The position numbers were made by a program, and so were the translations under genes. Below are positions 8,154 through 17,130 of a DNA stretch of 64,000 bases, piece after piece. The stretch covers positions 1 to 64,000 of the forward strand of contig CALLBD010000011.1 of NCBI GenBank assembly GCA_938001915.1, read 5' to 3'. Source of the stretch: an uncultured Caulobacterales bacterium (GTDB lineage Bacteria > Pseudomonadota > Alphaproteobacteria > Caulobacterales > Maricaulaceae). The notes beneath the pieces were generated by a model that was given only the letters and a program-made list of their open reading frames with translations, made no database searches and was not told the DNA's origin. Position 1 is the first letter of the stretch. The number at the start of each line of letters is the position of its first letter.

Positions 8154-9349
8154 TCAGTGATGTGCGTACGCACATTTTGCGCCATTTTCCTGAGCGCCAA
8201 ATTTATCTGCGTTCGGGCGGTGAAGTAAAATACTATGTTCTAACAACCAAACTACAACTAGCGGTAACCACCCTGTTCTCTTTAATGGCGGTATGGTGTC
8301 TGTGGACTCTGATTAGCGTTTTGATTGGTAACAATCCGCTCCAATCCTCCAGTAAAAAAATGCAGCAGGAAAAAGCAAATTTCGAACGTATCTTTGCTGA
8401 CCTGAAAGCAAAAGAACAAAATGCCCAGCTGATGCTCACGGAGCAGCGCAAGAGCTTCGAAACCATTGCGCGCCAGCTGGAGCAAAAGCACCAAACTCTA
8501 TCACAGATTATGGGCTCTCAAACGCAGGGCGTCGCAGGCCCTGCTGGTCCCGCGATTGAATATTCAACAGATCGCGTGTTGATGTCACCAATTACGCGCG
8601 ACACAGCGCCTCGGGAGTCCAGAAGCAACACAATAAGAACAGCTTCGCTCGCAACCGGCTTAAATTTCGATAATTCGTTAAATACCATGGGGGCAACACA
8701 GGACGCTTTTCTGATTGCCGCAGAAAGAGAAACATTAGAGAAGATTGAGCACAACAGAGCGCTCATAAAAGCCACGGAAATTGATATCGAAACCGTTTTG
8801 CAGGCTGCGTCAAACGGCAAAGGTGGAGCCTATCGAACAGAAAAAGATGTTGATCTGGTTGAGGGCGGTTTCGTTTCTCGAGTTGCCGCTATCCAAGCCC
8901 GTGCGGCAGAAGTCGAGGCTTTAGATGACGCAATCAGAGCCCTCCCTGTCGGGCATCCAGTTGGGGCAGAGACCTATCGCACGTCGGGGTTTGGCCTACG
9001 TTCGGACCCCTTCACAAAACGTCCGACCATGCATCATGGTCTCGACTTTGGTGGCAGGCAAAAAACACCTATTTTAGCAACAGCCGACGGTGTCGTTTCA
9101 TATGTTGGACGAAAGGGCAACTATGGCCGAGTCGTTGAAATTGACCATGGTCATGGGTTTAAAACACGCTACGCACATCTCCACAAGACCCATGTGAAGC
9201 GGGGACAAAAAGTAGAAAAGGGCTTTAAAATTGGTGGTATGGGGTCTACAGGTCGTAGTACAGCGAACCATCTTCACTATGAAGTTCATTTTCAGGGTCG
9301 GACATATGACCCAAGCAAGTTTTTGAAGGCAGGACTATATGTTCAATAA
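8138..9349 (+). CDS. DUF5930 / M23 (LytM) peptidoglycan endopeptidase
   Basis: A membrane-anchored murein endopeptidase that should cut peptide cross-links in the periplasm. The order is: cytoplasmic N-terminus of about 38 residues, transmembrane segment 40-63, coiled-coil-like stretch of about 75-120, linker, and LytM domain of about 270-400. The zinc ligands are intact: H299-x3-D303 in MHHGLDFGG and H378-x-H380 in NHLHYEVH. It overlaps the bactofilin gene by 11 bases. In Hyphomonas a similar M23 protein (LmdC) works with bactofilin BacA in controlling cell shape, so the same partnership is likely here. A CtrA-like box lies upstream. Confidence 0.92.
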   Translation: MLDEVISDVRTHILRHFPERQIYLRSGGEVKYYVLTTKLQLAVTTLFSLMAVWCLWTLISVLIGNNPLQSSSKKMQQEKANFERIFADLKAKEQNAQLMLTEQRKSFETIARQLEQKHQTLSQIMGSQTQGVAGPAGPAIEYSTDRVLMSPITRDTAPRESRSNTIRTASLATGLNFDNSLNTMGATQDAFLIAAERETLEKIEHNRALIKATEIDIETVLQAASNGKGGAYRTEKDVDLVEGGFVSRVAAIQARAAEVEALDDAIRALPVGHPVGAETYRTSGFGLRSDPFTKRPTMHHGLDFGGRQKTPILATADGVVSYVGRKGNYGRVVEIDHGHGFKTRYAHLHKTHVKRGQKVEKGFKIGGMGSTGRSTANHLHYEVHFQGRTYDPSKFLKAGLYVQ

Positions 9350-9773
9350 AACCAATAATACGAATGGAACATCACCGGCCACAAAGCCAACTTCATCTGC
9401 TGCGCCGCAACGGATGGCCTCAACAAGCGCGCCTTCTATTCTGGGCCGCGACCTAGTAATCACAGGCGATATTAAGACAGATGGAGAGATCCAAATCGAC
9501 GGACGCTTAGATGGAAACGTGACGGCTGGCGTCGTCACTATCGGTGAGCAAGGAGCGGTAAACGGGAAAATTATCGCAAAAAGTGTGCATGTTCGCGGCA
9601 AGGTGTCAGGTAAGGTCGACAGCAATAGCGTAGAACTCGCTGAAACAGCAAACGTACAGGCTGATCTCATACAAGACCAGCTAATCATAGCGAATGGTGC
9701 GTTTTTCGACGGCAAATGCGCCCGAAAATCTGCAGCTCCTTCACCCATAAAAGCGGCCAAAAAAACCGCTTAA
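9339..9773 (+). CDS. bacA: bactofilin
   Basis: A polymer-forming cytoskeletal protein of 144 residues. The central region (about 35-120) is the beta-helical bactofilin domain, rich in G-x-I/V repeats such as GDIKTDGEIQIDGRLDGN. The flexible ends are rich in Ala, Thr, Ser and Lys. The N-terminus (MFNKTNNTNG) could act as membrane-targeting sequence. The gene overlaps the M23 peptidase by 11 bases, which implies translational coupling and joint action at a defined envelope site. It ends about 25 bases before a strong terminator. Confidence 0.93.
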   Translation: MFNKTNNTNGTSPATKPTSSAAPQRMASTSAPSILGRDLVITGDIKTDGEIQIDGRLDGNVTAGVVTIGEQGAVNGKIIAKSVHVRGKVSGKVDSNSVELAETANVQADLIQDQLIIANGAFFDGKCARKSAAPSPIKAAKKTA

Positions 9774-9798
9774 CGCTTAAGTAAAAATTGTTACGGTA

Positions 9799-9827
9799 AA
9801 GCCCAGACGGATGTTCTGGGCTTTTTT
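9799..9827 (+). terminator. intrinsic terminator after bactofilin gene
   Basis: The stem AAGCCCAGA / TCTGGGCTT (9 bp, loop CGGATGT) is followed by a run of six T. It closes the M23-bactofilin operon and also separates it from the end of the convergent parC gene. Confidence 0.88.
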
Positions 9828-9845
9828 AGCGTGCGTTTACCTGCC

Positions 9846-12131
9846 TCAGAGACCTTTTGCGGGATCAAAACTGGCCTTTCGAGAAAACCCTCGCGGCGCC
9901 ATTCGCCCAGCTTGAGCACGCTTTCCCTGTAACAAGTTCCAGTCGGGAACCTCTTTTCGCCGAGCAGAGGTGTCTAGGAACGTTAGCCCATCCGCTTCAT
10001 TGAAAGTCGTGATGTCGGATAGACCGCCATCCTTGTATTTTTGAAGCCTGACCCCCTTACCACGCGTCATAACCGGAAGGTCTTCAACATCATATATCAA
10101 AATTTTTCTGTTTTCACCAATACAAGCAATGTTCTCTCCTTTTGTCTGTATGACGCGCAAAGCCTCGGCATCACCCTTTACGTTTAAGGTTTTGCGACCG
10201 CCTCGCGTGCTGGCAATAATTTCAGCTTCAGAAACGCGGAACCCATATCCATCCGTACTTGCGACAATGAGTTCTCGTTCTGGGTCATGAACAAACATAC
10301 CAATTGGACTATGGTCATTTTCCATATCGACTAGCAAACGAATGGGCTCTCCGTTTCCACGGCCGCCCGGAAGTTTATCCGCGCCGAGTGTGTAAAATTT
10401 TCCGTTGGTTGCGAAGACAATAATCTTATCGGTCGTCTCCGCGGGAACGGCAAAGGCAAGCTTATCTCCCTCTTTAAACTTCAGTCCCGAAAGGTCGTCC
10501 ATCTTACCCTTCATCGCTCGTATCCACCCCTTTTCGGACATCACGACAGTAATAGGCTCTTTCGTGATAAACGCCGTCGCTAAATCCACATCAATATCAG
10601 GCGCCGCTTCAAAGGTTGTACGCCGGGCGCCTAATTCAGTTTTGGGTCCGTAGATATCACGGACTTCCTTGACCTGTTCCGCAATCGCTTCCCATTGCAA
10701 GCTATCCGTCGACACCAGTTTATTGAGCTCATCTCGCTCTGCCGAGAGCTTGTCATGCTCGCCTTGGATTTCAATCTCTTGGAGCTTGTTCAAAGCCCGT
10801 AGACGCATGTTTAGTATTGCATCAGCCTGACGTTCCGTCAGCTTGAACACCTTCATCAATTCTTGTTTGGGGTGATCTTCAAAACGGATAATCCGAATGA
10901 CTTCATCAATATTCAAGAAAGCAATCATGTAGCCATCAAGAATTTCCAGGCGGTCAGCAATCTTCGCGAGGCGTTGATTGGAGCGGCGGAGCAGGACTTC
11001 GCGGCGATGGTCTAGCCAGGATTGAAGAACCTCACGTAAATCCATGACCCGCGGAGTCCTTGTCGCATCCAATACGTTCATATTAAGACTGACGCGGTTT
11101 TCTAATTCTGAAATCTTGAACAAGCTCTCCATAAGGACCGCAGGATCAATATTTTTGCTTTTTGGCTCCAGAATAATCCGAATGTCCTCTGCACTTTCAT
11201 CGCGCACATCAATCAAACCTGGAGATTTTTTGAGTTCAATAATCTCAGCAAGCTTTTCAATCAGTCGAGATTTTTGGACTTGGTAGGGAATTTCAGTGAC
11301 GACAATCTGATACTGACCACGGCCTGTGTCTTCCACGTTCCAACGAGCGCGGACCTTAAATCCGCCTTTCCCCGTTTGGTATGTTTCTAGCATCGACTCT
11401 CTGGGCTCGACAATTACGCCGCCTGTTGGCAAGTCTGGTCCAAGCACATATTTCATCAGGGTCTCAACCCGCGCTTTGGGTGTCTTGATGAGGTGAAGCG
11501 CCGCATCGCATAATTCCGCAGCATTATGCGGAGGAATGGACGTCGCCATGCCCACAGCAATTCCTTGGCTGCCATTAGCGAGTAGATTGGGGAAACCTGC
11601 TGGCAGGACCAAAGGCTCTTCGTCTTCCTCGTTATAGGTCGGGCCGAAATCTACGGCATCCTCGTCAAGGCCAGATAAAAGCGCTACGCCTGCCGCTGTC
11701 ATTTTTGCTTCAGTGTAACGCATAGCCGCAGGGCTATCTCCGTCAATGTTTCCGAAATTACCTTGTCCGTTTACGAGCGGATAGCGGGCGGAGAAGGATT
11801 GAGACAGCTTGACTAGTGCATCATAAATTGAGGCATCTCCATGTGGATGATATTGGCCCATCACATCCCCGACGATGCGAGCGCATTTTTTGTGCGCATT
11901 TTCTGGGTTTAATTTCAGCTGGCGCATCGCGTACAAAATACGGCGATGCACAGGCTTCAACCCATCCCGCACATCTGGCAGCGCCCGCTGCGTGATTGTT
12001 GACAGTGCATATGCAAGATAGCGAGAGGATAGGGCCGTATCGAAGTGCTCTTCAATGATAGCGTTCTCTGGCACGCCTTTATCGCCGCCAGACCCCGAAG
12101 ATTTTGATTTTGTTTTGGGTGTCTTCGCCAT
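9846..12131 (-). CDS. parC: DNA topoisomerase IV subunit A
   Basis: The A subunit of topoisomerase IV, which decatenates daughter chromosomes. It has 761 residues. The breakage-reunion domain (about 25-500) has catalytic Tyr139 in [11 protein letters not shown], the preceding NFGNIDGD motif and the RRxILYAM helix. The C-terminal part forms the DNA-wrapping beta-propeller (repeats such as [12 protein letters not shown]). The missing GyrA-box and the gene position after recO favour ParC over GyrA. The ATG has a Lys/Ser-rich lead of about 20 residues. It is the last gene of the rpoZ-parC minus-strand group. Confidence 0.95.
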   Translation of the reverse strand: MAKTPKTKSKSSGSGGDKGVPENAIIEEHFDTALSSRYLAYALSTITQRALPDVRDGLKPVHRRILYAMRQLKLNPENAHKKCARIVGDVMGQYHPHGDASIYDALVKLSQSFSARYPLVNGQGNFGNIDGDSPAAMRYTEAKMTAAGVALLSGLDEDAVDFGPTYNEEDEEPLVLPAGFPNLLANGSQGIAVGMATSIPPHNAAELCDAALHLIKTPKARVETLMKYVLGPDLPTGGVIVEPRESMLETYQTGKGGFKVRARWNVEDTGRGQYQIVVTEIPYQVQKSRLIEKLAEIIELKKSPGLIDVRDESAEDIRIILEPKSKNIDPAVLMESLFKISELENRVSLNMNVLDATRTPRVMDLREVLQSWLDHRREVLLRRSNQRLAKIADRLEILDGYMIAFLNIDEVIRIIRFEDHPKQELMKVFKLTERQADAILNMRLRALNKLQEIEIQGEHDKLSAERDELNKLVSTDSLQWEAIAEQVKEVRDIYGPKTELGARRTTFEAAPDIDVDLATAFITKEPITVVMSEKGWIRAMKGKMDDLSGLKFKEGDKLAFAVPAETTDKIIVFATNGKFYTLGADKLPGGRGNGEPIRLLVDMENDHSPIGMFVHDPERELIVASTDGYGFRVSEAEIIASTRGGRKTLNVKGDAEALRVIQTKGENIACIGENRKILIYDVEDLPVMTRGKGVRLQKYKDGGLSDITTFNEADGLTFLDTSARRKEVPDWNLLQGKRAQAGRMAPRGFSRKASFDPAKGL

Positions 12132-12193
12132 GAATTTTGGGAGCCTTTCGAATCACTTGTTTGAGGCTACCAAAAGCTGAGGCAAGGTGCGCC

Positions 12194-12946
12194 TCAAACT
12201 TCAGTTTTTTGGGGACGGCTGGCATAACCTGTCGCAATAAGCCTATCAATCATAGCGCTTCGTGCCTCTGGCAAGGTCCTATTGATTTCCCATTGTACCC
12301 GCGTTTCCAAAAAATATCCTGTTAAGCGCAAACCTTGCCAAATATCCTTAGGGCTAGCGGAAGGCTCTCCGCGCATGAATCCAGGTAAGACAAGCATTTT
12401 GTCACCATAGGGAGCCGCTGCCTCCGAACATACAGCGCGGCCAGACCGAGGAGATACATGGGTCAAATTATCTATTGCACCCGTCGCCGCGCATTCGGAA
12501 AAATCAAGGCCATAGCCTAACGCCGCAAGAAGTCCGGCTTCCCATCTTACATAAAGCGCGGGCCAAATTTCAGGTTTATCCAAATTGGACACAACAATAG
12601 AATAAACATCATATAGAGCCGGGAAAGCTTCGCGCTCGGGTAATAGCTCGCGTGTCATCACGCAAAGCGCGTTCAACCCCGCTAGGCTCAGGCGTTGCTC
12701 CATTAATTCTGCCGCGCGGCTATCAAGGGCTTCTAGGGTGTAATAACCTAGCTGGTCCTCTAGGCGGCCACGCCATTCGACGGCCACATGGTTCCCAGGC
12801 TGCAAGATTGGTCGCATGCGCCGACCGACACCTCCGCGAACAAGGCCCGGATGCCGCCCTCTGTCTCGCGAAAAAACCTCAATTATCGCAGAGGTCTCCC
12901 CGTGCTTTCGGGTACTTAGAATATATCCATCGGAAGCCCAGTCCAT
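12194..12946 (-). CDS. recO: DNA repair protein RecO
   Basis: Recombination mediator of the RecFOR pathway; it loads RecA on SSB-coated gaps. Length is 250 residues, normal for alphaproteobacteria. The N-terminal OB-fold starts MDWASDGYILSTRKHGE, with GRHPGLVRGGVGR following. The helical C-terminal part carries cysteines that do not form a full CxxC-type zinc site. It begins four bases after the era stop, so era-recO translation is probably coupled. parC follows 62 bases later. Confidence 0.94.
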   Translation of the reverse strand: MDWASDGYILSTRKHGETSAIIEVFSRDRGRHPGLVRGGVGRRMRPILQPGNHVAVEWRGRLEDQLGYYTLEALDSRAAELMEQRLSLAGLNALCVMTRELLPEREAFPALYDVYSIVVSNLDKPEIWPALYVRWEAGLLAALGYGLDFSECAATGAIDNLTHVSPRSGRAVCSEAAAPYGDKMLVLPGFMRGEPSASPKDIWQGLRLTGYFLETRVQWEINRTLPEARSAMIDRLIATGYASRPQKTEV

Positions 12947-12950
12947 CAGT

Positions 12951-13904
12951 TTAGACGTCGAATTCCAGTCCCATACCCGTATATCTCGCCTGATCGTCCT
13001 TCCATTTTTCTCGGACTTTCACGAAGAGGAATAAGTGTACTTTACGACCCAACCAATCCTGCATATCACGGCGAGCCGACGCGCCAATATCTTTAATTGT
13101 TCGGCCTTGTTTCCCTAGAACAATGGGTTTTTGAGAAGAGCGCCTAACATAAATAACCTGCTCAATGCGAACATCACCATTCTTTTGTTCTTTCCAACTC
13201 TCCGTTTCCACCATGCTCGCATAGGGGAGTTCATCATGTAAGCGTAAGAAAAGTTTCTCACGAGTGATTTCCGCCGCCATAAGGCGCGAAGGGATATCAG
13301 CCGCTTGATCTATTGGGTATAAAAGCGGTCCCTCAGGCATTGCCTCTGCCAGCGCCGTGGAGAGCGCCTTGATGCCCTCACCGTTTTTGGCCGACGTCAT
13401 AAAGAGCTCTGCATAGACATCCATTTCATTGAACTCAGCGATTAAGGGCAAGACTTGCTCATGCGGAATTTCATCAACTTTATTTAACACAAGATATGCC
13501 TTCGCACCGCGTTTTTTTAAACCATTGGCAACGCTTTTCGTATCTTCAACGGATAGCCTGTCTTGCGCGCTGCCTTCGCCTGCTGAGCGGCGAACCCAAG
13601 CTGGCGCATCAACAACATGGACAATGAGGTTGCTATCATCTGCCCCCGTCCAGGCCGCATGGACCATAGATTTCGCGAGACGATCAGACTCGTTTGGGGC
13701 AAAAATACCCGGGGTATCAACGAGGACGACTTGAGCCTCATCGCCGCCCGCCGTTTCTAACATTGCAATAGCTCTTATCTGGAAACGTGTCGTTTGAACC
13801 TTATGCGTTACGATGGAGACCTTCTCGCCCACTAGCGCATTGGTTAGGGTTGATTTCCCCGCATTGGGCGCGCCAACAATAGCTGCAAATCCTGCACGAC
13901 TCAT
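12951..13904 (-). CDS. era: GTPase Era
   Basis: An essential GTPase that binds the 3' end of 16S rRNA in 30S maturation. G1 is GAPNAGKST, G3 is DTPG and G4 is NKVD. The KH RNA-binding domain is C-terminal (GKQGRTIKDIG). Start choice: ATG at 13904 overlaps the rnc stop as ATGA (317 residues); an in-frame TTG at 13913 would add three residues and is less likely. The rnc-era overlap and order are conserved in many bacteria. Confidence 0.96.
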   Translation of the reverse strand: MSRAGFAAIVGAPNAGKSTLTNALVGEKVSIVTHKVQTTRFQIRAIAMLETAGGDEAQVVLVDTPGIFAPNESDRLAKSMVHAAWTGADDSNLIVHVVDAPAWVRRSAGEGSAQDRLSVEDTKSVANGLKKRGAKAYLVLNKVDEIPHEQVLPLIAEFNEMDVYAELFMTSAKNGEGIKALSTALAEAMPEGPLLYPIDQAADIPSRLMAAEITREKLFLRLHDELPYASMVETESWKEQKNGDVRIEQVIYVRRSSQKPIVLGKQGRTIKDIGASARRDMQDWLGRKVHLFLFVKVREKWKDDQARYTGMGLEFDV

Positions 13905-14602
13905 AAGGACCAACTTTCTAACAAATGGAGAGCTGCGTATCGTTCCGCATCACGTTTAGACTTGCCCGTCCCTCGGGCCGCGCCAACGCCGTCGACGCGC
14001 ACTTCAATTACAAATAAGGGTCTATGGTCAGGACCACTCCGTTCAACAGTATCATAGACGGGTAAACCATGCTGCCCCGCCATTGCGCGTTCTTGTAATT
14101 CGGTTTTGGGATCTTTAGCCGATTTTTTGACAACCTCTTTTAACAAAGGTTTCCAAAATTTTTCAAAAAAGCTTTTTACATCAGTGTAGTCACCATCAAT
14201 ATATATCGCGGCAATCAGGGCCTCGCAGGCATCCCCCAGAATTGATGTTTTCTCCCGACCACCTTGGCGATCTTCGGACGCAGACATTAGAAGCGCATCA
14301 CCCAATCCAATCTGACGGGCAATCTGTGCGCAAGTTTCTTTCCGCACAAGAGCGTTCAAACGCCGCGCTAATGTGCCCTCGGCTTCAGAAGATTGATAAT
14401 AGAGTGCCTCTGCGGTCAAGAGCCCGAGAATTCTATCTCCTAAGAATTCCAGACGTTCATTGTCGCTCGCAATACGTTGTCCGTCGCCGTAAGAACTATG
14501 GGTCATCGCTTGAATAAGATGTGAAGCGTCCGTGAATTTATAGCCTATTCGGGCTTCTAACGCCGACAGACGCGGATAGCGATTATCAGCTAACTCTGTC
14601 AT
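13901..14602 (-). CDS. rnc: ribonuclease III
   Basis: Cleaves double-stranded RNA in rRNA processing and mRNA decay. The catalytic signature NERLEFLGDRILGL is intact, as is the second acidic site in LGDACEALIAAIYID. A C-terminal dsRNA-binding domain ends GTGKSKRDAERYAALHLL. ATG at 14602 (233 residues) overlaps the lepB stop as ATGA and has AAGGG upstream. An in-frame start at 14650 would add 16 residues with no family match and a long overlap, so the shorter form is preferred. Confidence 0.95.
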   Translation of the reverse strand: MTELADNRYPRLSALEARIGYKFTDASHLIQAMTHSSYGDGQRIASDNERLEFLGDRILGLLTAEALYYQSSEAEGTLARRLNALVRKETCAQIARQIGLGDALLMSASEDRQGGREKTSILGDACEALIAAIYIDGDYTDVKSFFEKFWKPLLKEVVKKSAKDPKTELQERAMAGQHGLPVYDTVERSGPDHRPLFVIEVRVDGVGAARGTGKSKRDAERYAALHLLESWSL

Positions 14603-15384
14603 TTGATGCCCTTGAACCAACGGTCCTTTCGAAAATTCCACCATGTCCAAGGCTTGTAGATAACGAAATTCTCATTGACTGACAGCAGAACAATTTCTGC
14701 GCGACCTATAATGTTCTCTTTGGGAACAATCCCCGCGCCGCCTCGGGCAACTGTCACGCGGCTATCATATGAATGGTCGCGGTTATCCCCCATCATGAAG
14801 TAATACCCCGCTGGGACAATACGGACATCAGTTTTATCTAACTGGCTGTTTTTCTGCGCGTCCAGTATAGTAAAAGACTTTCCGCTTGGAACGGTCTCTT
14901 CGAGGATATCCGCATTTTCAACATTCCCAAAAGAATTTGTGTAGTCATAGGTTCCCGTTTTCTTGACAGGTAATTTCTCACCGTTGAGATAGAGGAGACC
15001 TTGCTTCATCTGAATTTGATCACCAGGCAATCCAATAACGCGTTTTATAAAATTCTTATTATCGCCCTTGGGGCGGAATACGATGACATCTCCGCGCTTT
15101 AACTCTCGTTCGAACAAACGCCCTTCCCGCACGGGGAAAGGAAATGGCGTCGCAGCATGCTTCCCATATCCAACGGAGAATTTAGATGTGATGATATAAT
15201 CGCCTTTAACGAGGCCAGGCACCATAGATCCTGACGGAATATGAAAAGGTTGAAAAATGAAGGTTCGAAGAACAAACGCAATTCCTAATGCCCAAAGGAC
15301 TGTCGATAAGGTCTCGCCTTTTCCACCTTGGGCTTTCTCCACCATTTCTATTGCTGGATTAGGCTTTGTATCAGTTTGTGTCAT
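14599..15384 (-). CDS. lepB: signal peptidase I
   Basis: Removes signal peptides from exported proteins at the outer face of the inner membrane. It has 261 residues with a single N-terminal transmembrane segment (about 27-45). The Ser/Lys dyad is visible: Ser53 in HIPSGSMVPG and Lys114 in FIKRVIGLPGD. The late motif GDNRDHSYDSR is present. It lies between acpS and rnc in the conserved alphaproteobacterial cluster. Secreted substrates in this window include the Slt, the second amidohydrolase and the DUF192 protein. Confidence 0.96.
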   Translation of the reverse strand: MTQTDTKPNPAIEMVEKAQGGKGETLSTVLWALGIAFVLRTFIFQPFHIPSGSMVPGLVKGDYIITSKFSVGYGKHAATPFPFPVREGRLFERELKRGDVIVFRPKGDNKNFIKRVIGLPGDQIQMKQGLLYLNGEKLPVKKTGTYDYTNSFGNVENADILEETVPSGKSFTILDAQKNSQLDKTDVRIVPAGYYFMMGDNRDHSYDSRVTVARGGAGIVPKENIIGRAEIVLLSVNENFVIYKPWTWWNFRKDRWFKGIK

Positions 15385-15389
15385 AGGCT

Positions 15390-15794
15390 CTATGTAACGT
15401 CTGGATTGGCTTCGGCAATCGCAAATGCAGTCGCATAAGGATAATCATCCGACAGGGATAGATGAATATACCAGGCATGATATTGTGGGCATAATTCATC
15501 CAATCTAGTTGCCGCGTCTTTCGTTAACTTCACGATAGGCCGGCCGGACGGATCATTTTGCACTTCGACTGAGGTCCAACTTAACGCGCCAGTCTCAGGT
15601 CCAGCCAAAGCTTTTGCGACGGCTTCTTTGGCCGCGAAACGTTTGGCATAGCTCATGGCGGGACGAGCCTTACTTTCGCAATAGGCCTGCTCTGCTGGGG
15701 TAAAAGTTTTGTTTAAAAATCTTTTCCCAAACTTCTCGATGGACTGTTCGATGCGCCGAATATCGCAGATATCTGTGCCTATACCAATAATCAC
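15390..15794 (-). CDS. acpS: holo-[acyl-carrier-protein] synthase
   Basis: Transfers 4'-phosphopantetheine from coenzyme A to acyl carrier protein. Length is 134 residues. The magnesium-binding motif GIGTDICDIRRIE opens the protein, and the second signature, AKRFAAKEAVAKAL, is intact. The start overlaps the pdxJ stop by four bases. In this cluster acpS sits between pdxJ and lepB, as in other alphaproteobacteria. Confidence 0.95.
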   Translation of the reverse strand: MIIGIGTDICDIRRIEQSIEKFGKRFLNKTFTPAEQAYCESKARPAMSYAKRFAAKEAVAKALAGPETGALSWTSVEVQNDPSGRPIVKLTKDAATRLDELCPQYHAWYIHLSLSDDYPYATAFAIAEANPDVT

Positions 15795-16546
15795 GCGGCG
15801 CGAGCTTCCGATATCACATTCCGCATTTCAGCAATGGCCTCATCCAACCCGAGGAAAATAGCTTCCCCGATAAGAAAATGACCTATATTGAGCTCCATTG
15901 TTTCGGGTATCGCGGCCACTTTCCCGACATTGTCAAATGTAAGTCCATGTCCAAAATGAACCTCAAGCCCTAGCTGGTCGGCTAACTTCGCACTCCTTAC
16001 GAATGCCTCCAAATGAACCTCAGCTTTTTTTTCATCCCCATCGTCTAAAGCGTGGGCGTAAGCGCCCGTGTGAAACTCAACAACTGACGCTCCCGTGCTT
16101 GCGGCGGCTTTAATTTGCGTTTCAACCGCTTCGATAAATAATGACACACGAGAACCAGCCTCAGCTAATTTTCTCACAATAGGTGCAATGTGATTATGCC
16201 CTGCCGCCACGTCTAACCCCCCCTCCGTTGTTCTTTCCTCACGGCGTTCAGGCACGATACAAATAGCTTTGGGTTTTAGCTCAAGCGCAATTGCAAGCAT
16301 CTCCTCAGTTGCTGCCATTTCCATATTTAGGGGTACGTCTTGGCTTTCACAAAGCTGCTGAAGCCGCACCATATCCTCATCGCGTATATGACGTCTATCC
16401 TCTCTTAGATGGGCTGTGATTCCATCCGCTCCTGCGCGAATAGCGGCATATGCGCCTGCTACGGGGTCAGGATGCTCCCCGCCCCTCGCATTTCTGACGG
16501 TTGCGATATGGTCGATATTTATGCCCAGGCGCGGGAGTGTCGTCAT
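15791..16546 (-). CDS. pdxJ: pyridoxine 5'-phosphate synthase
   Basis: Condenses 1-deoxyxylulose 5-phosphate with 3-amino-2-oxopropyl phosphate, the last step of DXP-dependent vitamin B6 synthesis. It is a TIM barrel of 251 residues. The start [20 protein letters not shown] is characteristic. HLREDRRHI, a late GHGLTFDN and an [12 protein letters not shown] motif are all present. It overlaps pyrE and acpS by four bases on either side. Its product PLP serves several enzymes in this window, including the cysteine synthase, the cystathionine beta-lyase and the aminotransferase. Confidence 0.96.
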   Translation of the reverse strand: MTTLPRLGINIDHIATVRNARGGEHPDPVAGAYAAIRAGADGITAHLREDRRHIRDEDMVRLQQLCESQDVPLNMEMAATEEMLAIALELKPKAICIVPERREERTTEGGLDVAAGHNHIAPIVRKLAEAGSRVSLFIEAVETQIKAAASTGASVVEFHTGAYAHALDDGDEKKAEVHLEAFVRSAKLADQLGLEVHFGHGLTFDNVGKVAAIPETMELNIGHFLIGEAIFLGLDEAIAEMRNVISEARAA

Positions 16547-17127
16547 GAGAGCCCTCGACTACCGGGTTTAATAGCTGGGAGTTTTGCCAACTCAGGCGGC
16601 AAATCACTTGGGTCGAAATCTGGAAAACGCCTCGCCGCTAAACTTATTAATGGCACGCCAATATCGGCTTCACCGTTAGAACGGTCAAAAATGCAGGCCC
16701 CAGCTATGATATCCGCTCCGGTGTCTTTCGTAATCGCCGCAATACACTCGCGCGAAGACAAGCCTGTCGTGACAATATCTTCTACCATCAATACTTTGCT
16801 TCCGGGCCTGATTGAAAATCCGCGGCGGAGCGTAAACTGACCGTCAACACGCTCAACAAACAAAGAGTCGACGCCCATGTGGCGCGCGGTCTCATATCCG
16901 GGGATAACACCGCCCATTGCAGGGGCGATAATGACATCGGGTTCAATCCCTTGCGCTTTTATTTTATTCGCGAGAGCTTTGCAGACGATTTCTGTAAGCC
17001 GCGGGTTTTTAAATATTAGAGCCTTTTGCAAGAAGACAGGGCTACGTCGTCCCGAAGACAGAATGAAATGCCCCTCCAACAGCGCGCCCGCCTCGCGGAA
17101 AACATCTAAAACGTCATCTGTATTCAT
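16543..17127 (-). CDS. pyrE: orotate phosphoribosyltransferase
   Basis: Makes orotidine 5'-phosphate from orotate and PRPP in pyrimidine synthesis. It has 194 residues. The PRPP-binding loop is [14 protein letters not shown]. The N-terminal [13 protein letters not shown] and [12 protein letters not shown] match the family. It lies four bases after the rel stop and overlaps pdxJ by four bases, forming a tight rel-pyrE-pdxJ-acpS-lepB-rnc-era-recO run. Confidence 0.93.
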   Translation of the reverse strand: MNTDDVLDVFREAGALLEGHFILSSGRRSPVFLQKALIFKNPRLTEIVCKALANKIKAQGIEPDVIIAPAMGGVIPGYETARHMGVDSLFVERVDGQFTLRRGFSIRPGSKVLMVEDIVTTGLSSRECIAAITKDTGADIIAGACIFDRSNGEADIGVPLISLAARRFPDFDPSDLPPELAKLPAIKPGSRGLS

Positions 17128-17130
17128 AAA

